Below, piece after piece: positions 33,014 to 42,152 of a stretch of 64,000 nt of DNA. Under the pieces are notes generated by a model. That model made no database searches and was not told where the DNA came from. It worked only from the letters and a program-made list of their open reading frames with translations. Where the stretch lies: NCBI RefSeq assembly GCF_023028105.1, contig NZ_CP095492.1, positions 248,001-312,000 of the forward strand, given 5' to 3'. Each line of letters starts with the position of its first letter. Positions within the stretch are counted from its first letter, which is position 1. A program made the position numbers and the translations under genes. The DNA is from Halosolutus gelatinilyticus (lineage in GTDB: Archaea; Halobacteriota; Halobacteria; Halobacteriales; Natrialbaceae).

Positions 33014-36000
33014 TCAGTTATCACCGATCGCAGTTCCGTTGCCGGTCTCTCCGACGTCCGGCGTTCGAAGGACGTCGGCATCGGTCTCCGGACCGAGTGG
33101 TTCGACGCGGACGCTCGAGACTTTGTATTCGGGAATGCCCGACTGCGGGTCGAACGTCTCCTGGGTGAGTTTGTTGACTGCGCCGGCAGCGAAATGCATC
33201 GGGATGAACAGCGTCCCTGCATCGACCCGCTCGGTGACCTGTGCTTTGACCACGATCTCGCCGCGCCGTGACTCGACGCGGACGTACTCCCTGTCGGCGA
33301 CGCCGAGTTGCTCGGCCAGCTCAGGATGGATCTCGACGAAGCTCTCGCCGATGTGACTCATGAGGCCTTCGACGCGGCGCGTGAGCTGTCCGGTGTGCCA
33401 GTGATAGAGGACACGACCGGACGTGAGCGTCAGTGGGTACTCCTCGTCGGGGATTTCGCCGGGCTGTCCGCTATCCGCCGGCACGAAGCGAGCGCGTCCG
33501 TCCGGGAAGTTGAACTCGCCTGTTTCGTAATCGTACAGATACGGCGTCCCGGGGTGATATTCGTCGGGAACCGGCCACTGAAGTCCATGCTGGGGCCCCT
33601 CCTCGAGGCGATCGTAGGTGACGCCACCGTAAATCGGAACGAGGTCGCTGATCTCGTTCATGATCTCTCGAGGGTGGTCGTAGTCCCACTCATAACCCAG
33701 ACGGTTCGCCAGATCCTGAGTAACCTCCCAGTCCTGCCGTGCATCGCCGGGAGGTTCGGCCGTAGGACGGACGCGCTGGATCCGCCGCTCCGTGTTCGTA
33801 AACGTCCCGTGTTTCTCTGGCGACGTGGCAGCGGGGAGGATCACATCGGCGTGCTCGGCCGTCTCGGTCTTAAATATATCCTGGACGACAAGGAAGTCCA
33901 GTGCCTCGAGCGCTTCGCCGGCGTGTCGAACGTCCGGTTCAGAGAGGGCAGGGTTCTCGCCGACGATGTACATCCCACGGAGGTTGCATTCGTGGGCCTC
34001 ACTGAACATCTGTGGGACCGTGAGACCGGGCTCAGTGGGTGGCCGCTTGCCCCATTCGTTCGCGAACTTCTCTTGTACCTCGTTGTCAGACGGATCTTGA
34101 TACCCCGGCAGACTACCGGGAAGCGTTCCCATGTCTCCGCCACCGCCCTGCACGTTGTTCTGGCCACGGAACGGCGAGAGGCCGGCGCCGGGTTTCCCGA
34201 GCTGGCCGAGCGTGAGCGCGAGGTTCGCGAGCGCGAGGACGTTCTGTGTGCCGTGGCTGGACTGGGTCATCCCCATTGCCCACCCAAAGACGACGGTATC
34301 GGCCGCGGCGAGCGACTCAGCGGCCGATTCGAGTTGATCAGCCGGGACGCCGGCGATTTCCTCGACTCGCTCGGGCGTGTACGGCTGAACCTTCTCACGG
34401 AGGTCGTTGAACCCGGTAGTGTTCCGTTCGATGAACGCCTCGTCGTGGAGGTCGTTCTCGATGACGTAGTGAATCAGTCCGTTGATCCAGGCCACGTCGT
34501 AGCCCGGCTTGGTCCGGATATACTGATCGGCGTGTTCGGAAATACCGACTCTCCGTGGATCGAAGACGATTAGATCGGCACCATCGCGGACGTTCTGCTT
34601 GATTCTCGTCGCCAGGACGGGATGGCTTTCGGTCGTGTTCGAGCCGGTGATGAGGTAGGCGTCGGCCTCGCCGATATCCTCGTTGATCCGGTTGGTCATC
34701 GCGCCGTATCCGAGCGTCTGCTGAAGCGCCGCGACTGTCGAGGAGTGACAGAGGCGAGCGCAGTTGTCGATGTTCTTGGTTCCAAGCACCTGTCGAGCGA
34801 ACTTCTGGACGAGGTAAGCTTCCTCGTTTGTTCCCTTCGACGACGCAAGGCAGCCGACCGCGTCGACGCCGTGTTGATCCTGAATTTCGCTGAGGTTTTC
34901 CGCGACGTACTCGAGCGCCTCGTCCCACGAAACGGGCTCGAATTCGCCGGCGTCGGTCCGGACGAGGGGCTCTGTGAGTCGCTCATCGCTGTTCGTGAAC
35001 TCGTGGCCGAACTTCCCTTTCACGCAGGTCGAGAAATTGTTGGCGGGCGCCGTGGACGGGTCGTCGATCGGGACGGCCCCGATCGAGTTGCCATCTTTCC
35101 CCCACATCTCGAACCGACAGCCGACCGCACAGAAGCCGCACGTCGTCTCTTCGGCAGCGACGCTCTTGAGGCGAACATCGCTGACGAAATCGGCGATATC
35201 GAAGAGCCGGCCCTCGGGCAGCGTCTTCGTCGCGATGCTCTCTGCGGTGTGTTCGCCGGCCAAGACCGTTTTATGACCGTATTCGTTCACCACCTCCGCG
35301 GCGCGATTCTTGGCGCGCTCCATAAAGCGAACGACGCGGGCCGACGACGTATCGTCGCTGCCAGTCTCACCGGTGGGGCCGACGGCACTCCCGGGATCGG
35401 GAGACCGGTTGGGGGCTGTGGTGTCGTCCAGCGTTTCCGCCTCGTCAGTCTCGATAACCGATCCGATCGAGTTCCGATGGGTGAAACCGGGAAGCGGCAG
35501 TGTTCCAGGGCCGCCGATCCCCTTCTCTGTGAGTGCGCCGGTCGGACAGACCGTCGCACAATGACCACAGGAGACACACTCAGAGTCGGCCATCGTCTCC
35601 GCGTCCGACTGGAATCCGATCCGAGTGTCCTCCCCGTGACCTTCGATCCGGAGTACACCCTCGACCTGTACGTCGTTACAACCCTCGACGCACCGGTTAC
35701 AGAGGATGCACTTGTTGCGATCGATCTGAATGAACGAGGAGGTGTCGTCGATCGGTTCATATTCGTCCCGGTCGCCGAACACGCCGTAGCGGGGGTGATC
35801 GATGTCCTCGCTGATCGCGGCTTCCTGAAGTTCACACCGACCGTTCCCGTTGCAGGTTGTACAGCGTAGATTATGGTTCGAGAGGACGAGATCGAGGTTC
35901 ACGCTCCGGCACTCCGCGGCGTCGGGCGTGTCGGTCCTGACCGACATCCCGTCCTCCGCGGGGAACGAACAGGAGGGAACGAGTCCGTATTCGTCGGTCT

Positions 36001-36346
36001 CGACCATGCAAGTTCGACACTCGCTTCGCGGACCGATCTCCTCGCTCGCGTCGCCCTCGCGATCGTAGTAACACAGGGCGGGCACGTCGGCATCACTCTC
36101 GAGGCTGTCGGCACCCGGGTCGACGCTGACCGTCTCGTCGTTAACGGCTTGCATCGCGTCGATGACGATCGAACCGGACGGTACGGTTACTGGCTGCCCG
36201 TTGATCGAGAGGGTCGTCGGTCCGTCGCCGGTCGTGCCGACGGGGGGATCGTTCGCAGTGCCGGTCTCGAACGTCGCCGTGACCGGCGTCCGTTCCCGGG
36301 GATCGTTGACCGCCGGGACTCGTGGAAGTGGGTCGTTCGCACTCAT
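33014..36346 (-). CDS. fdhA: Molybdenum/tungsten formate dehydrogenase, catalytic (alpha) subunit with NuoG-like N-terminus
   Basis: 1110 residues from ATG 36346. N-terminal 2Fe-2S ferredoxin-like domain (about 45-130), a His/Cys cluster segment LRCTTCNGNGRCELQ, and two 4Fe-4S sites (CILCNRCVEGC, CVSCGHCATVCPTGAL). The molybdopterin part starts with a 4Fe-4S site (TTCGFCAVGC..FSTCVKGKFG). The metal ligand is Cys in NCARLCHSS, where some enzymes have selenocysteine. C-terminal MGD-binding domain ends near EPLG. It oxidises formate to CO2, or a close relative reaction, in the cytoplasm with the next gene's product as electron partner. ATGA overlap with that gene. Confidence 0.88.
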   Translation of the reverse strand: MSANDPLPRVPAVNDPRERTPVTATFETGTANDPPVGTTGDGPTTLSINGQPVTVPSGSIVIDAMQAVNDETVSVDPGADSLESDADVPALCYYDREGDASEEIGPRSECRTCMVETDEYGLVPSCSFPAEDGMSVRTDTPDAAECRSVNLDLVLSNHNLRCTTCNGNGRCELQEAAISEDIDHPRYGVFGDRDEYEPIDDTSSFIQIDRNKCILCNRCVEGCNDVQVEGVLRIEGHGEDTRIGFQSDAETMADSECVSCGHCATVCPTGALTEKGIGGPGTLPLPGFTHRNSIGSVIETDEAETLDDTTAPNRSPDPGSAVGPTGETGSDDTSSARVVRFMERAKNRAAEVVNEYGHKTVLAGEHTAESIATKTLPEGRLFDIADFVSDVRLKSVAAEETTCGFCAVGCRFEMWGKDGNSIGAVPIDDPSTAPANNFSTCVKGKFGHEFTNSDERLTEPLVRTDAGEFEPVSWDEALEYVAENLSEIQDQHGVDAVGCLASSKGTNEEAYLVQKFARQVLGTKNIDNCARLCHSSTVAALQQTLGYGAMTNRINEDIGEADAYLITGSNTTESHPVLATRIKQNVRDGADLIVFDPRRVGISEHADQYIRTKPGYDVAWINGLIHYVIENDLHDEAFIERNTTGFNDLREKVQPYTPERVEEIAGVPADQLESAAESLAAADTVVFGWAMGMTQSSHGTQNVLALANLALTLGQLGKPGAGLSPFRGQNNVQGGGGDMGTLPGSLPGYQDPSDNEVQEKFANEWGKRPPTEPGLTVPQMFSEAHECNLRGMYIVGENPALSEPDVRHAGEALEALDFLVVQDIFKTETAEHADVILPAATSPEKHGTFTNTERRIQRVRPTAEPPGDARQDWEVTQDLANRLGYEWDYDHPREIMNEISDLVPIYGGVTYDRLEEGPQHGLQWPVPDEYHPGTPYLYDYETGEFNFPDGRARFVPADSGQPGEIPDEEYPLTLTSGRVLYHWHTGQLTRRVEGLMSHIGESFVEIHPELAEQLGVADREYVRVESRRGEIVVKAQVTERVDAGTLFIPMHFAAGAVNKLTQETFDPQSGIPEYKVSSVRVEPLGPETDADVLRTPDVGETGNGTAIGDN

Positions 36347-37866
36347 AGCTGATCGGAACACGTTCCGCTCGGACACCGCCCGTCGGCGTGGGCGCGAAAC
36401 TCCGGTTCGAACTCGTCCATCGCGGTGATCACGGGACGCGGTGCGGTGGCACCGATCCGACAGTTGCTCGAGCGGCCCATAACCCTGCCAAGTTCACGGA
36501 TCTCGTCGCTCCGGAACGAACCCGCATAGAGATCGCGGAGCAGTTCCGTGAGCTGTTTCGTTCCCTCTCGACCGGGCACGCACCGTCCGCTGTTGGCCTC
36601 CGAGGCGAACCGCGCTCGCTCGCCGACGGTCGCGACCACACACCGCCGATCGCTCAGCAGTTCGACCGCCCCATCAGTCCCGAGACTCGCGGCGGAAAGC
36701 GACTGTGCAGTGAGTTCGACGCTCAGGTCCGACGAGATACCGCCGAAGACGCCGCCGACGCAGGCCATCTTGAACGACCCGTCCATCGAGACGGCGTCCC
36801 GAGCCGCCTCGAGCGTCGCCCTCGAGTCCAGTTCAACGGTCACCGGCGTCTCGATGTCGCCGGTCACCGTCACGAGTCGTGTTCCGGGATCCGACGGGGT
36901 GGTGTCGAACGACTCCGGCGCGCGAACGGCGCGCTGGACCTGCGCGAACGTCCGCGGCGTGTGAACGACCGTCGGCCGACCGTAGAGCCCGTACTCGGCC
37001 GGCGTCGGCGGTTGCAGCCGGGGCTCGATCCGATCTGCGCCCTCCATCGCCTCGATCGCGGCCGTCGGCGCGCCTGCGCGGTACTCGTCGGGACCGGCGA
37101 CGAGCTCCGGAACGACGGGCAGGACGTCCGCAGCCGCGTCCACGGCCAGCCGAACGTGTCGCTGGAGCGCGGTATCGCGTTTGTTCAGGTAGACGATCGC
37201 GTCCTCAGCACCAACGTACTCTGCGACCGCTGCGACGCCGTCGAGAACGGCGATTGGTGCGCCGGCGAGCAGCGTCCGATCCGCGCGCTGTCGGTCGTCG
37301 GGTTCGTTCGCGTTGACGACGACGATCGGATCGCCGTCGGCGTCGCAGGCCCGGTCCCAGGCATCGGCCGCCGGTTCGTCGGCGACAGCATCGCCCCGTC
37401 CGCGGGCGAGTATCCCCGCGTTCGTCATCGCGCTCGCGTCGTGTTCAGTCGAGCACAGTGTGTAATCCGCTGGCTCGAGCGGGTCGACCCAGCCACACGG
37501 GCCAAGGACGAGTCGCCGCCCCGTCGCGAGCGGACCGGTTTCCGGAATCGGGAGCGACTGTGCCTCCGGGTCGTGTTCGACAATCGCATCGGCGCGGGAT
37601 ATCGGGAGCCCGCACGAGGCGATTTCTGTGATGAGGTCTCGAGCCACCGACGGGGGCGGCGACTGAAAGAACGCGGTCCGGCCACCGCCGGTCGCCAGGA
37701 TCAGCGGCTCCAGTTCGTCGATGCCGGTGGGACCGGTTCGGACGACCGGCACAGAGTCTGTGGCATCACGTGCTGCGGCATAGACCCGGTCAGCCCGGTC
37801 CGTCGCGACGTCCGCCGCGACACGAACGACCGGCGAGCGACGAGCGACTCCTGTCTCATTTGTCAT
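36343..37866 (-). CDS. NuoF-like (diaphorase) beta subunit of the formate dehydrogenase
   Basis: 507 residues from ATG 37866. A divergent N-terminal thioredoxin-like part is followed by NuoF features: VVVNANEPDDRQRADRTLL, LQPPTPAEYGLYGRPTVVH and a C-terminal SLBB/Fe-S part. The usual N3 cluster motif SCGxCxPCREGT is here SGRCVPGREGT, keeping one of three cysteines, plus the distal SSNC. A terminal CPSGTC pair might compensate. The Gly-rich FMN loop is not recognisable. It probably passes electrons from FdhA to NAD+ or another carrier, but cofactor binding is uncertain. First gene of the operon. Confidence 0.75.
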   Translation of the reverse strand: MTNETGVARRSPVVRVAADVATDRADRVYAAARDATDSVPVVRTGPTGIDELEPLILATGGGRTAFFQSPPPSVARDLITEIASCGLPISRADAIVEHDPEAQSLPIPETGPLATGRRLVLGPCGWVDPLEPADYTLCSTEHDASAMTNAGILARGRGDAVADEPAADAWDRACDADGDPIVVVNANEPDDRQRADRTLLAGAPIAVLDGVAAVAEYVGAEDAIVYLNKRDTALQRHVRLAVDAAADVLPVVPELVAGPDEYRAGAPTAAIEAMEGADRIEPRLQPPTPAEYGLYGRPTVVHTPRTFAQVQRAVRAPESFDTTPSDPGTRLVTVTGDIETPVTVELDSRATLEAARDAVSMDGSFKMACVGGVFGGISSDLSVELTAQSLSAASLGTDGAVELLSDRRCVVATVGERARFASEANSGRCVPGREGTKQLTELLRDLYAGSFRSDEIRELGRVMGRSSNCRIGATAPRPVITAMDEFEPEFRAHADGRCPSGTCSDQL

Positions 37867-37991
37867 CGATACCCACACTATTTTCGGCACGATAGTAAAA
37901 AACATCCGAATGTAACGTTGCGATCGGGGCACGGGCGATCGTACACCGGGCTGTATCGAAGGCTTGAGGAGGCGTCGAACGGATCGGTAAA

Positions 37992-38267
37992 ATGATGGCG
38001 AACCCGCAATTTGACGACGTTCGGAACCGGGCGGCCGAGGCGGTCACCGAGGACAATCTCCGTTCCGTGTACACCGGTCTCATTCACGAAGACGGTCGCC
38101 ACGAGTACTACTTTGCTAACGACACGGAGGAGGCAGCGCAACTCCGGGAGTCAGCGGCAATCCAGCTCGGGATGTTGCTCCGCGTGCTCGCGGACCGATC
38201 CGACAGTTCCGTCCCTGAAATCACCGAGCTCGCGATCGACCGCGCCGAACAGATGGAACTCCGGTAG
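37992..38267 (+). CDS. Small conserved-type haloarchaeal protein, unknown function
   Basis: 91 residues (an ATG at 37995 gives 90). Acidic, helical, no cysteine or membrane segment. The motif-like HEDGRHEYYFANDTEEAA reminds me of small proteins found near formate dehydrogenase genes in Halobacteria, but I cannot name the family. Divergent from the FdhB-like gene with a 125-nt shared promoter region. Confidence 0.65.
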   Translation: MMANPQFDDVRNRAAEAVTEDNLRSVYTGLIHEDGRHEYYFANDTEEAAQLRESAAIQLGMLLRVLADRSDSSVPEITELAIDRAEQMELR

Positions 38268-38652
38268 CTCGCGAGAGATTGATCCGGTTCACGAATCGCG
38301 GCGGCTCGCGGACGAAGTCGCCGTCCAGTCAGTAAGATACGGTATCCCACGGAGATCATCAAAATACCTCGATCGTGGACCGAGGAGGTCTACGATATCG
38401 TTCATTCGGAGCGGATGCCCGAGGTGTTATTTCGCGGCGGTGGAGATACCGAACCTGTTCGTCGACGATCTCCGGACGTTTCACCGGAGAGTACGTTGAC
38501 GACCGATTCGCCGCTCGAGACCGCCATATTCCGGCGAGTTACAGCTACGGAGGCGCAGTCTCATTCGCATACTATCTGAACGCACAATATAATTAGAATA
38601 TCATAATACACAGATTGTATTATTCGAGTGTGCAATATCTACTGTACCAAAT

Positions 38653-38661
38653 CTCTATAAG
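38653..38661 (+). promoter_or_regulatory. TATA box for the aldehyde dehydrogenase gene
   Basis: CTCTATAAG lies 27-35 nt before ATG 38688 and fixes that start. Confidence 0.6.
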
Positions 38662-38673
38662 GGCCTGTGTCAT

Positions 38674-38686
38674 GGTATAGTATACC
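38674..38686 (+). promoter_or_regulatory. Perfect inverted repeat just before the ALDH start
   Basis: GGTATA-G-TATACC sits between the TATA box and the ATG and ends one base before the start codon. It may be an operator or an mRNA-leader element. Confidence 0.35.
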
Positions 38687-38687
38687 G

Positions 38688-40178
38688 ATGACAGACGGTT
38701 TATCCATTGATTCCGATTGGAACACGCTGTACATCGACGGTGAGTGGACTGAGAGCCGGAGCGGTGATACGGTGACGGTCGAGGATCCCTCGATGCGCAA
38801 GTCCGTCGCGGAGGTACCTGCAGGCGTCGAAGCCGACGTTGATGTAGCGTACGACGCCGCCGCCGAAGCACAGAAAGAATGGGAGAAACAGCCACCAGCA
38901 CATCGCCAGAAGGTCATCCAGCAGTTTCTCCAGCAGGTACAGGAGAACAGCGAACAGATCGTCGACCTGCTCACCCATGAGGTCGGTGGTACGCGGCTCA
39001 TGGGTGAGACGTCCGTTCACATCGCGTCGGACCATGCGAATGAGGCGATAACCCTCCCCCGACGGATGAAGGGCGAACATGCCGAATCCAATATCCCCGG
39101 GAAGGAAAATCTCGCACAGCGCAAACCGAAGGGCGTCATCACGGTCATTTCGCCGTGGAACTTTCCGCTCAACCTCTCAATGCGAGCGGTCGCTCCTGCC
39201 ATCGCTGCGGGCAACAGCGTCGTCTTGAAGCCGTCCACGAACTCCCCGATCACGGGGGGACTGCTCTTCGGAAAACTGTTCGAAGAGACGGATCTCCCCG
39301 GTGGTGTGTTAAACGTTATTACTGGTCTCGGATCCGAGATCGGTGATCGCGTCGCCGGTCACCCGAAGAGCGACGTGGTCTCGTTCACGGGCTCGACGGA
39401 GGTCGGCCAACGCGTCGCCGGAATAGCCGGTGAGAACCTCGCCGTACCCGCGATGGAGCTCGGCGGGAACAACGCGTTTATTGTGGCGAATGACGCCGAT
39501 CTCGACCGCGCTATCGATGCGGCGACGTTCGGGTCGTTCGTCCATCAGGGCCAGGTGTGTATATCAATTAATCGACATGTTATCCACGAAGACATATACG
39601 ACGAGTACGTCGACCGGCTCGTCCAGCGAGCGGAGTCCCTCACGCCGGGGAGCGCCCACGAGGAGGAAACCGACGTCGGCCCCATCATCGACGAACCCCA
39701 ACGCGACGAGATGCTCGAGTACGTCGAAGAGACGGTAGAAGCGGGCGCGACACTCGAGACGGGCGGGCGAACGGTTTCCGTCGACGGCGTCGAGGACTCG
39801 CTAGTCGTCGCACCCACCGTCCTCTCGGACGCCACGAACGAGATGGCCGCAGCGTGTAACGAACACTTCGGCCCGATCGCTCCGGTCATTCCGTTCTCGG
39901 ACGTCGGCGAGGCGATCGAGATCGCTAACGCGACCGAATACGGCCTTTCCGGCGCCGTTCACGCCGGCGATCTCGAGGTCGCAAAGGACATCGCCGATCG
40001 CATGCAGACCGGTAACGTCCACATCAACGACCAACCGATCAACGACGAGGCTCACATCCCGTTCAGCGGGACCAGCGCATCCGGGATGGGAACGTACAAC
40101 AGCACTGGCTTCCTCGAGGAGATCACCGAGACGAAGTGGATCTCGATCCAGCACGAACCGCGAGAGTACCCATTGTAA
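38688..40178 (+). CDS. NAD(P)+-dependent aldehyde dehydrogenase
   Basis: 496 residues. SPWNFPLNLSMR, VVLKPSTNSPITGG (cofactor Lys), VSFTGSTEVGQRVAG, catalytic Glu in MELGGNNAFIV and catalytic Cys in HQGQVCISINR. The C-terminal part includes EHFGPIAPVIPF and GNVHINDQP. The set matches benzaldehyde/vanillin- and lactaldehyde-type dehydrogenases. It oxidises an aldehyde to the acid in the cytoplasm. Monocistronic, with its own AT-rich control region. An aromatic aldehyde such as vanillin would be consistent with the window but is not shown. Confidence 0.92.
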   Translation: MTDGLSIDSDWNTLYIDGEWTESRSGDTVTVEDPSMRKSVAEVPAGVEADVDVAYDAAAEAQKEWEKQPPAHRQKVIQQFLQQVQENSEQIVDLLTHEVGGTRLMGETSVHIASDHANEAITLPRRMKGEHAESNIPGKENLAQRKPKGVITVISPWNFPLNLSMRAVAPAIAAGNSVVLKPSTNSPITGGLLFGKLFEETDLPGGVLNVITGLGSEIGDRVAGHPKSDVVSFTGSTEVGQRVAGIAGENLAVPAMELGGNNAFIVANDADLDRAIDAATFGSFVHQGQVCISINRHVIHEDIYDEYVDRLVQRAESLTPGSAHEEETDVGPIIDEPQRDEMLEYVEETVEAGATLETGGRTVSVDGVEDSLVVAPTVLSDATNEMAAACNEHFGPIAPVIPFSDVGEAIEIANATEYGLSGAVHAGDLEVAKDIADRMQTGNVHINDQPINDEAHIPFSGTSASGMGTYNSTGFLEEITETKWISIQHEPREYPL

Positions 40179-40352
40179 CCCGCCATTACAGGACTTCTCT
40201 GCGAGGATCCTCCCACGCTTGTCTCGAGGAAGTGGCGACGTGTACCCACGGACTTTAACCACGGTATTTCGCCTGCCCGCGTATAGTGTGACCGTAGCGA
40301 TCTGACCGTATCGATCGACCGGAAACGTTCCCCGCCCGTCGCGCGAACCGAC

Positions 40353-41306
40353 TTATAGCTCTATATCTGCACGAATCGCGCTGTGAGCGGACCGTAACCG
40401 CCGGTTCTCGTCATCAGAGAGGTCCCATTCGATGATCTCGTCAACGCCAGTAGTGGTAAGCGAGACCGGTACGCTCAGACAACCGTCTACGAGCCCGTAT
40501 TCGCCGTCGACGGGCGTTGACAGACAGAGCGTCGCCGTTCCATCGGTGGACATCGCCCGAATTAGTCGTGCCACCCCGGCGCTAGTCACCCACCTGGACG
40601 TCTCGGAGACGCCGCGCTCCTTCGCGATTTCGAACGGAATCGCTCGCACATACCCGCGGACATCTGCTCGTTGCGGTTCAGGGAGGGACATCGGTTCTCC
40701 GTTGATGCGGAGCCTCGAGAAAATCGGCACGATTCCTTCGCCGTGTTCCCCCATGACGGGACAGGAAACGGTCGCTGGATGTACATCTTGCAACTCGCCG
40801 ATCCGGTACGCTGTCCGCGACGTTTCCGATAACGAATAGCCGATGAACCGATCTCGCGACCAGCCGAGCCGTTTCCAGAGCCGATACGTGATTCGGTCAA
40901 TCGGGTTCGAAAGAACGAGCACGGGAACGGGATCAAGGGTTCGTAATCCGCCCGCGACGTCATCGACGATCGCACGGTTCGCTTCGAGCTCTGCCGCTCG
41001 AGCGTCGGCGTCGGTCGCATCAGCGGGCTGCGGTGCTGCCGCCGTAAAGACCACGATGTCGGGATCGAGGTTCGCGAGTTCGTCGACACCGACGGATCGA
41101 ACGGTTCCGAATGAATCGGCCGTTTCGGCGTCGACGGGCGCTCCGGCGGAGTGAAAGCGCGAGTGCGTGATGTCGAGGGAGTGACCCCACGCGGTCGCCT
41201 CGTCGGGATCGACGAGCGTGACGTCCAATGTCGGGTTCGCCGATATCAACGTGTACGTGACCGTCACGCCGATCGTGCTTGCTCCGCCGATAATGACTAC
41301 GTGCAT
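40353..41306 (-). CDS. Malate/L-lactate dehydrogenase-family protein
   Basis: 317 residues. Rossmann motif VVIIGGASTIGVTV is atypical (GGASTIG rather than GAxGxVG). An Asp after strand two (TLVDPDE) favours NAD. VLSNPIDRITYRLW and the catalytic VMGEHGEGIVPIFS (His) are clear, but the usual LDxxR motif is SETSRTAY, keeping the Arg. Family members interconvert 2-oxo- and L-2-hydroxy acids. The divergence suggests a paralogue with a special substrate rather than the TCA-cycle malate dehydrogenase. Confidence 0.8.
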   Translation of the reverse strand: MHVVIIGGASTIGVTVTYTLISANPTLDVTLVDPDEATAWGHSLDITHSRFHSAGAPVDAETADSFGTVRSVGVDELANLDPDIVVFTAAAPQPADATDADARAAELEANRAIVDDVAGGLRTLDPVPVLVLSNPIDRITYRLWKRLGWSRDRFIGYSLSETSRTAYRIGELQDVHPATVSCPVMGEHGEGIVPIFSRLRINGEPMSLPEPQRADVRGYVRAIPFEIAKERGVSETSRWVTSAGVARLIRAMSTDGTATLCLSTPVDGEYGLVDGCLSVPVSLTTTGVDEIIEWDLSDDENRRLRSAHSAIRADIEL

Positions 41307-41375
41307 TGATTCGGTCGTGTGAAGTCGGTTATCGCGATTGGTTCGTTCGGTGTGCGAGTGAGCGCTTGTCTCTCA

Positions 41376-42152
41376 TCAGGTCCACGCAAGCAGTCTCGAG
41401 CGCGCGGTACGAAGTCCGCGATCGAGGACGAAGCCAATAATCATTATCGCGATCAGGGTTGCGTACACTTGGGCCGAGTCGAACGACCGAACACCTTGGA
41501 TCTCGATGTGACCGAGACCGCCGCCGCCGGCGACCATCTCGAAGACGAACGTGATGATCAGCGAGATCGGCAGCGCGATCTGTACCCCGGAGATGATTCC
41601 TGGTGCTGCGGCTGGAACGATGACTTTGCGAAGCAAGTGTCGATCGGACGTTCCCATCATCCGCGCAGACCAGACGAGGTTCTCGTCGACGTTTCGAGTC
41701 GCGTTGCGTGCATTGAGCGCCACAGGCCAGAAGCAACCCAGTGTGACGAGGGCGATCTTGGGGAGATCACCGGTTCCGAACCAGAACAGGAATACCGGGA
41801 CGAGCGCAATCACCGGCACTGGATATCCGACCTCGATGATCGGATCCCAGAACCATCCCATGATGCGACTGCGAGCGCTCAGAACACCGACTGTGATTCC
41901 TGCACCGCAAGCAAGGAGCAGTCCGATCAGCGCTCGGCGGATCGTGAGGTATCCGTTGTGAATCATCGTACCGTCAACCGTCATCTCGGCGAATCTGAGC
42001 AGGATATCCGAGAGCGGCGGGAGGAAGTAGTAATGCACGAATCCCAACTGCGTCACGATCTCCCATAGGACAAGTATGATAGCCAGCGAGTAGGTCGCCT
42101 TCGCGGCGTCGACGAGGGTTGTTCGGTCGAGCGCGGCGGACCTCACGTCCAT
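41376..42152 (-). CDS. NitT/TauT-type ABC transporter permease 2
   Basis: 258 residues from ATG 42152; GTG 42176 would add eight residues. Six hydrophobic segments and the permease EAA-like loop (FWPVALNARNATRNVDENLVW). The SsuC/TauC family imports sulfonates, nitrate, thiamine precursors or aromatic acids. Its start overlaps the preceding permease gene end by 10 nt. Two permease genes imply a heterodimeric channel. Confidence 0.85.
   Translation of the reverse strand: MDVRSAALDRTTLVDAAKATYSLAIILVLWEIVTQLGFVHYYFLPPLSDILLRFAEMTVDGTMIHNGYLTIRRALIGLLLACGAGITVGVLSARSRIMGWFWDPIIEVGYPVPVIALVPVFLFWFGTGDLPKIALVTLGCFWPVALNARNATRNVDENLVWSARMMGTSDRHLLRKVIVPAAAPGIISGVQIALPISLIITFVFEMVAGGGGLGHIEIQGVRSFDSAQVYATLIAIMIIGFVLDRGLRTARSRLLAWT

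Larger units (their letters stand above)
38268..38687 (+). other. Intergenic region with a weak coding remnant and the ALDH control region
   Basis: 420 bases. A frame at about 38360-38440 reads SWTEEVYDIVHSERMPEVLF, which looks coding but has no start or known family. From 38575 the DNA is very AT-rich, with GCACAATAT and GTGCAATAT copies near 38582 and 38628, then the promoter of the aldehyde dehydrogenase. Confidence 0.35.

Noticed and set aside
33014-36346. Selenocysteine enzyme
   Set aside because: The metal-ligand position of the formate dehydrogenase is a plain Cys codon and there is no in-frame TGA.
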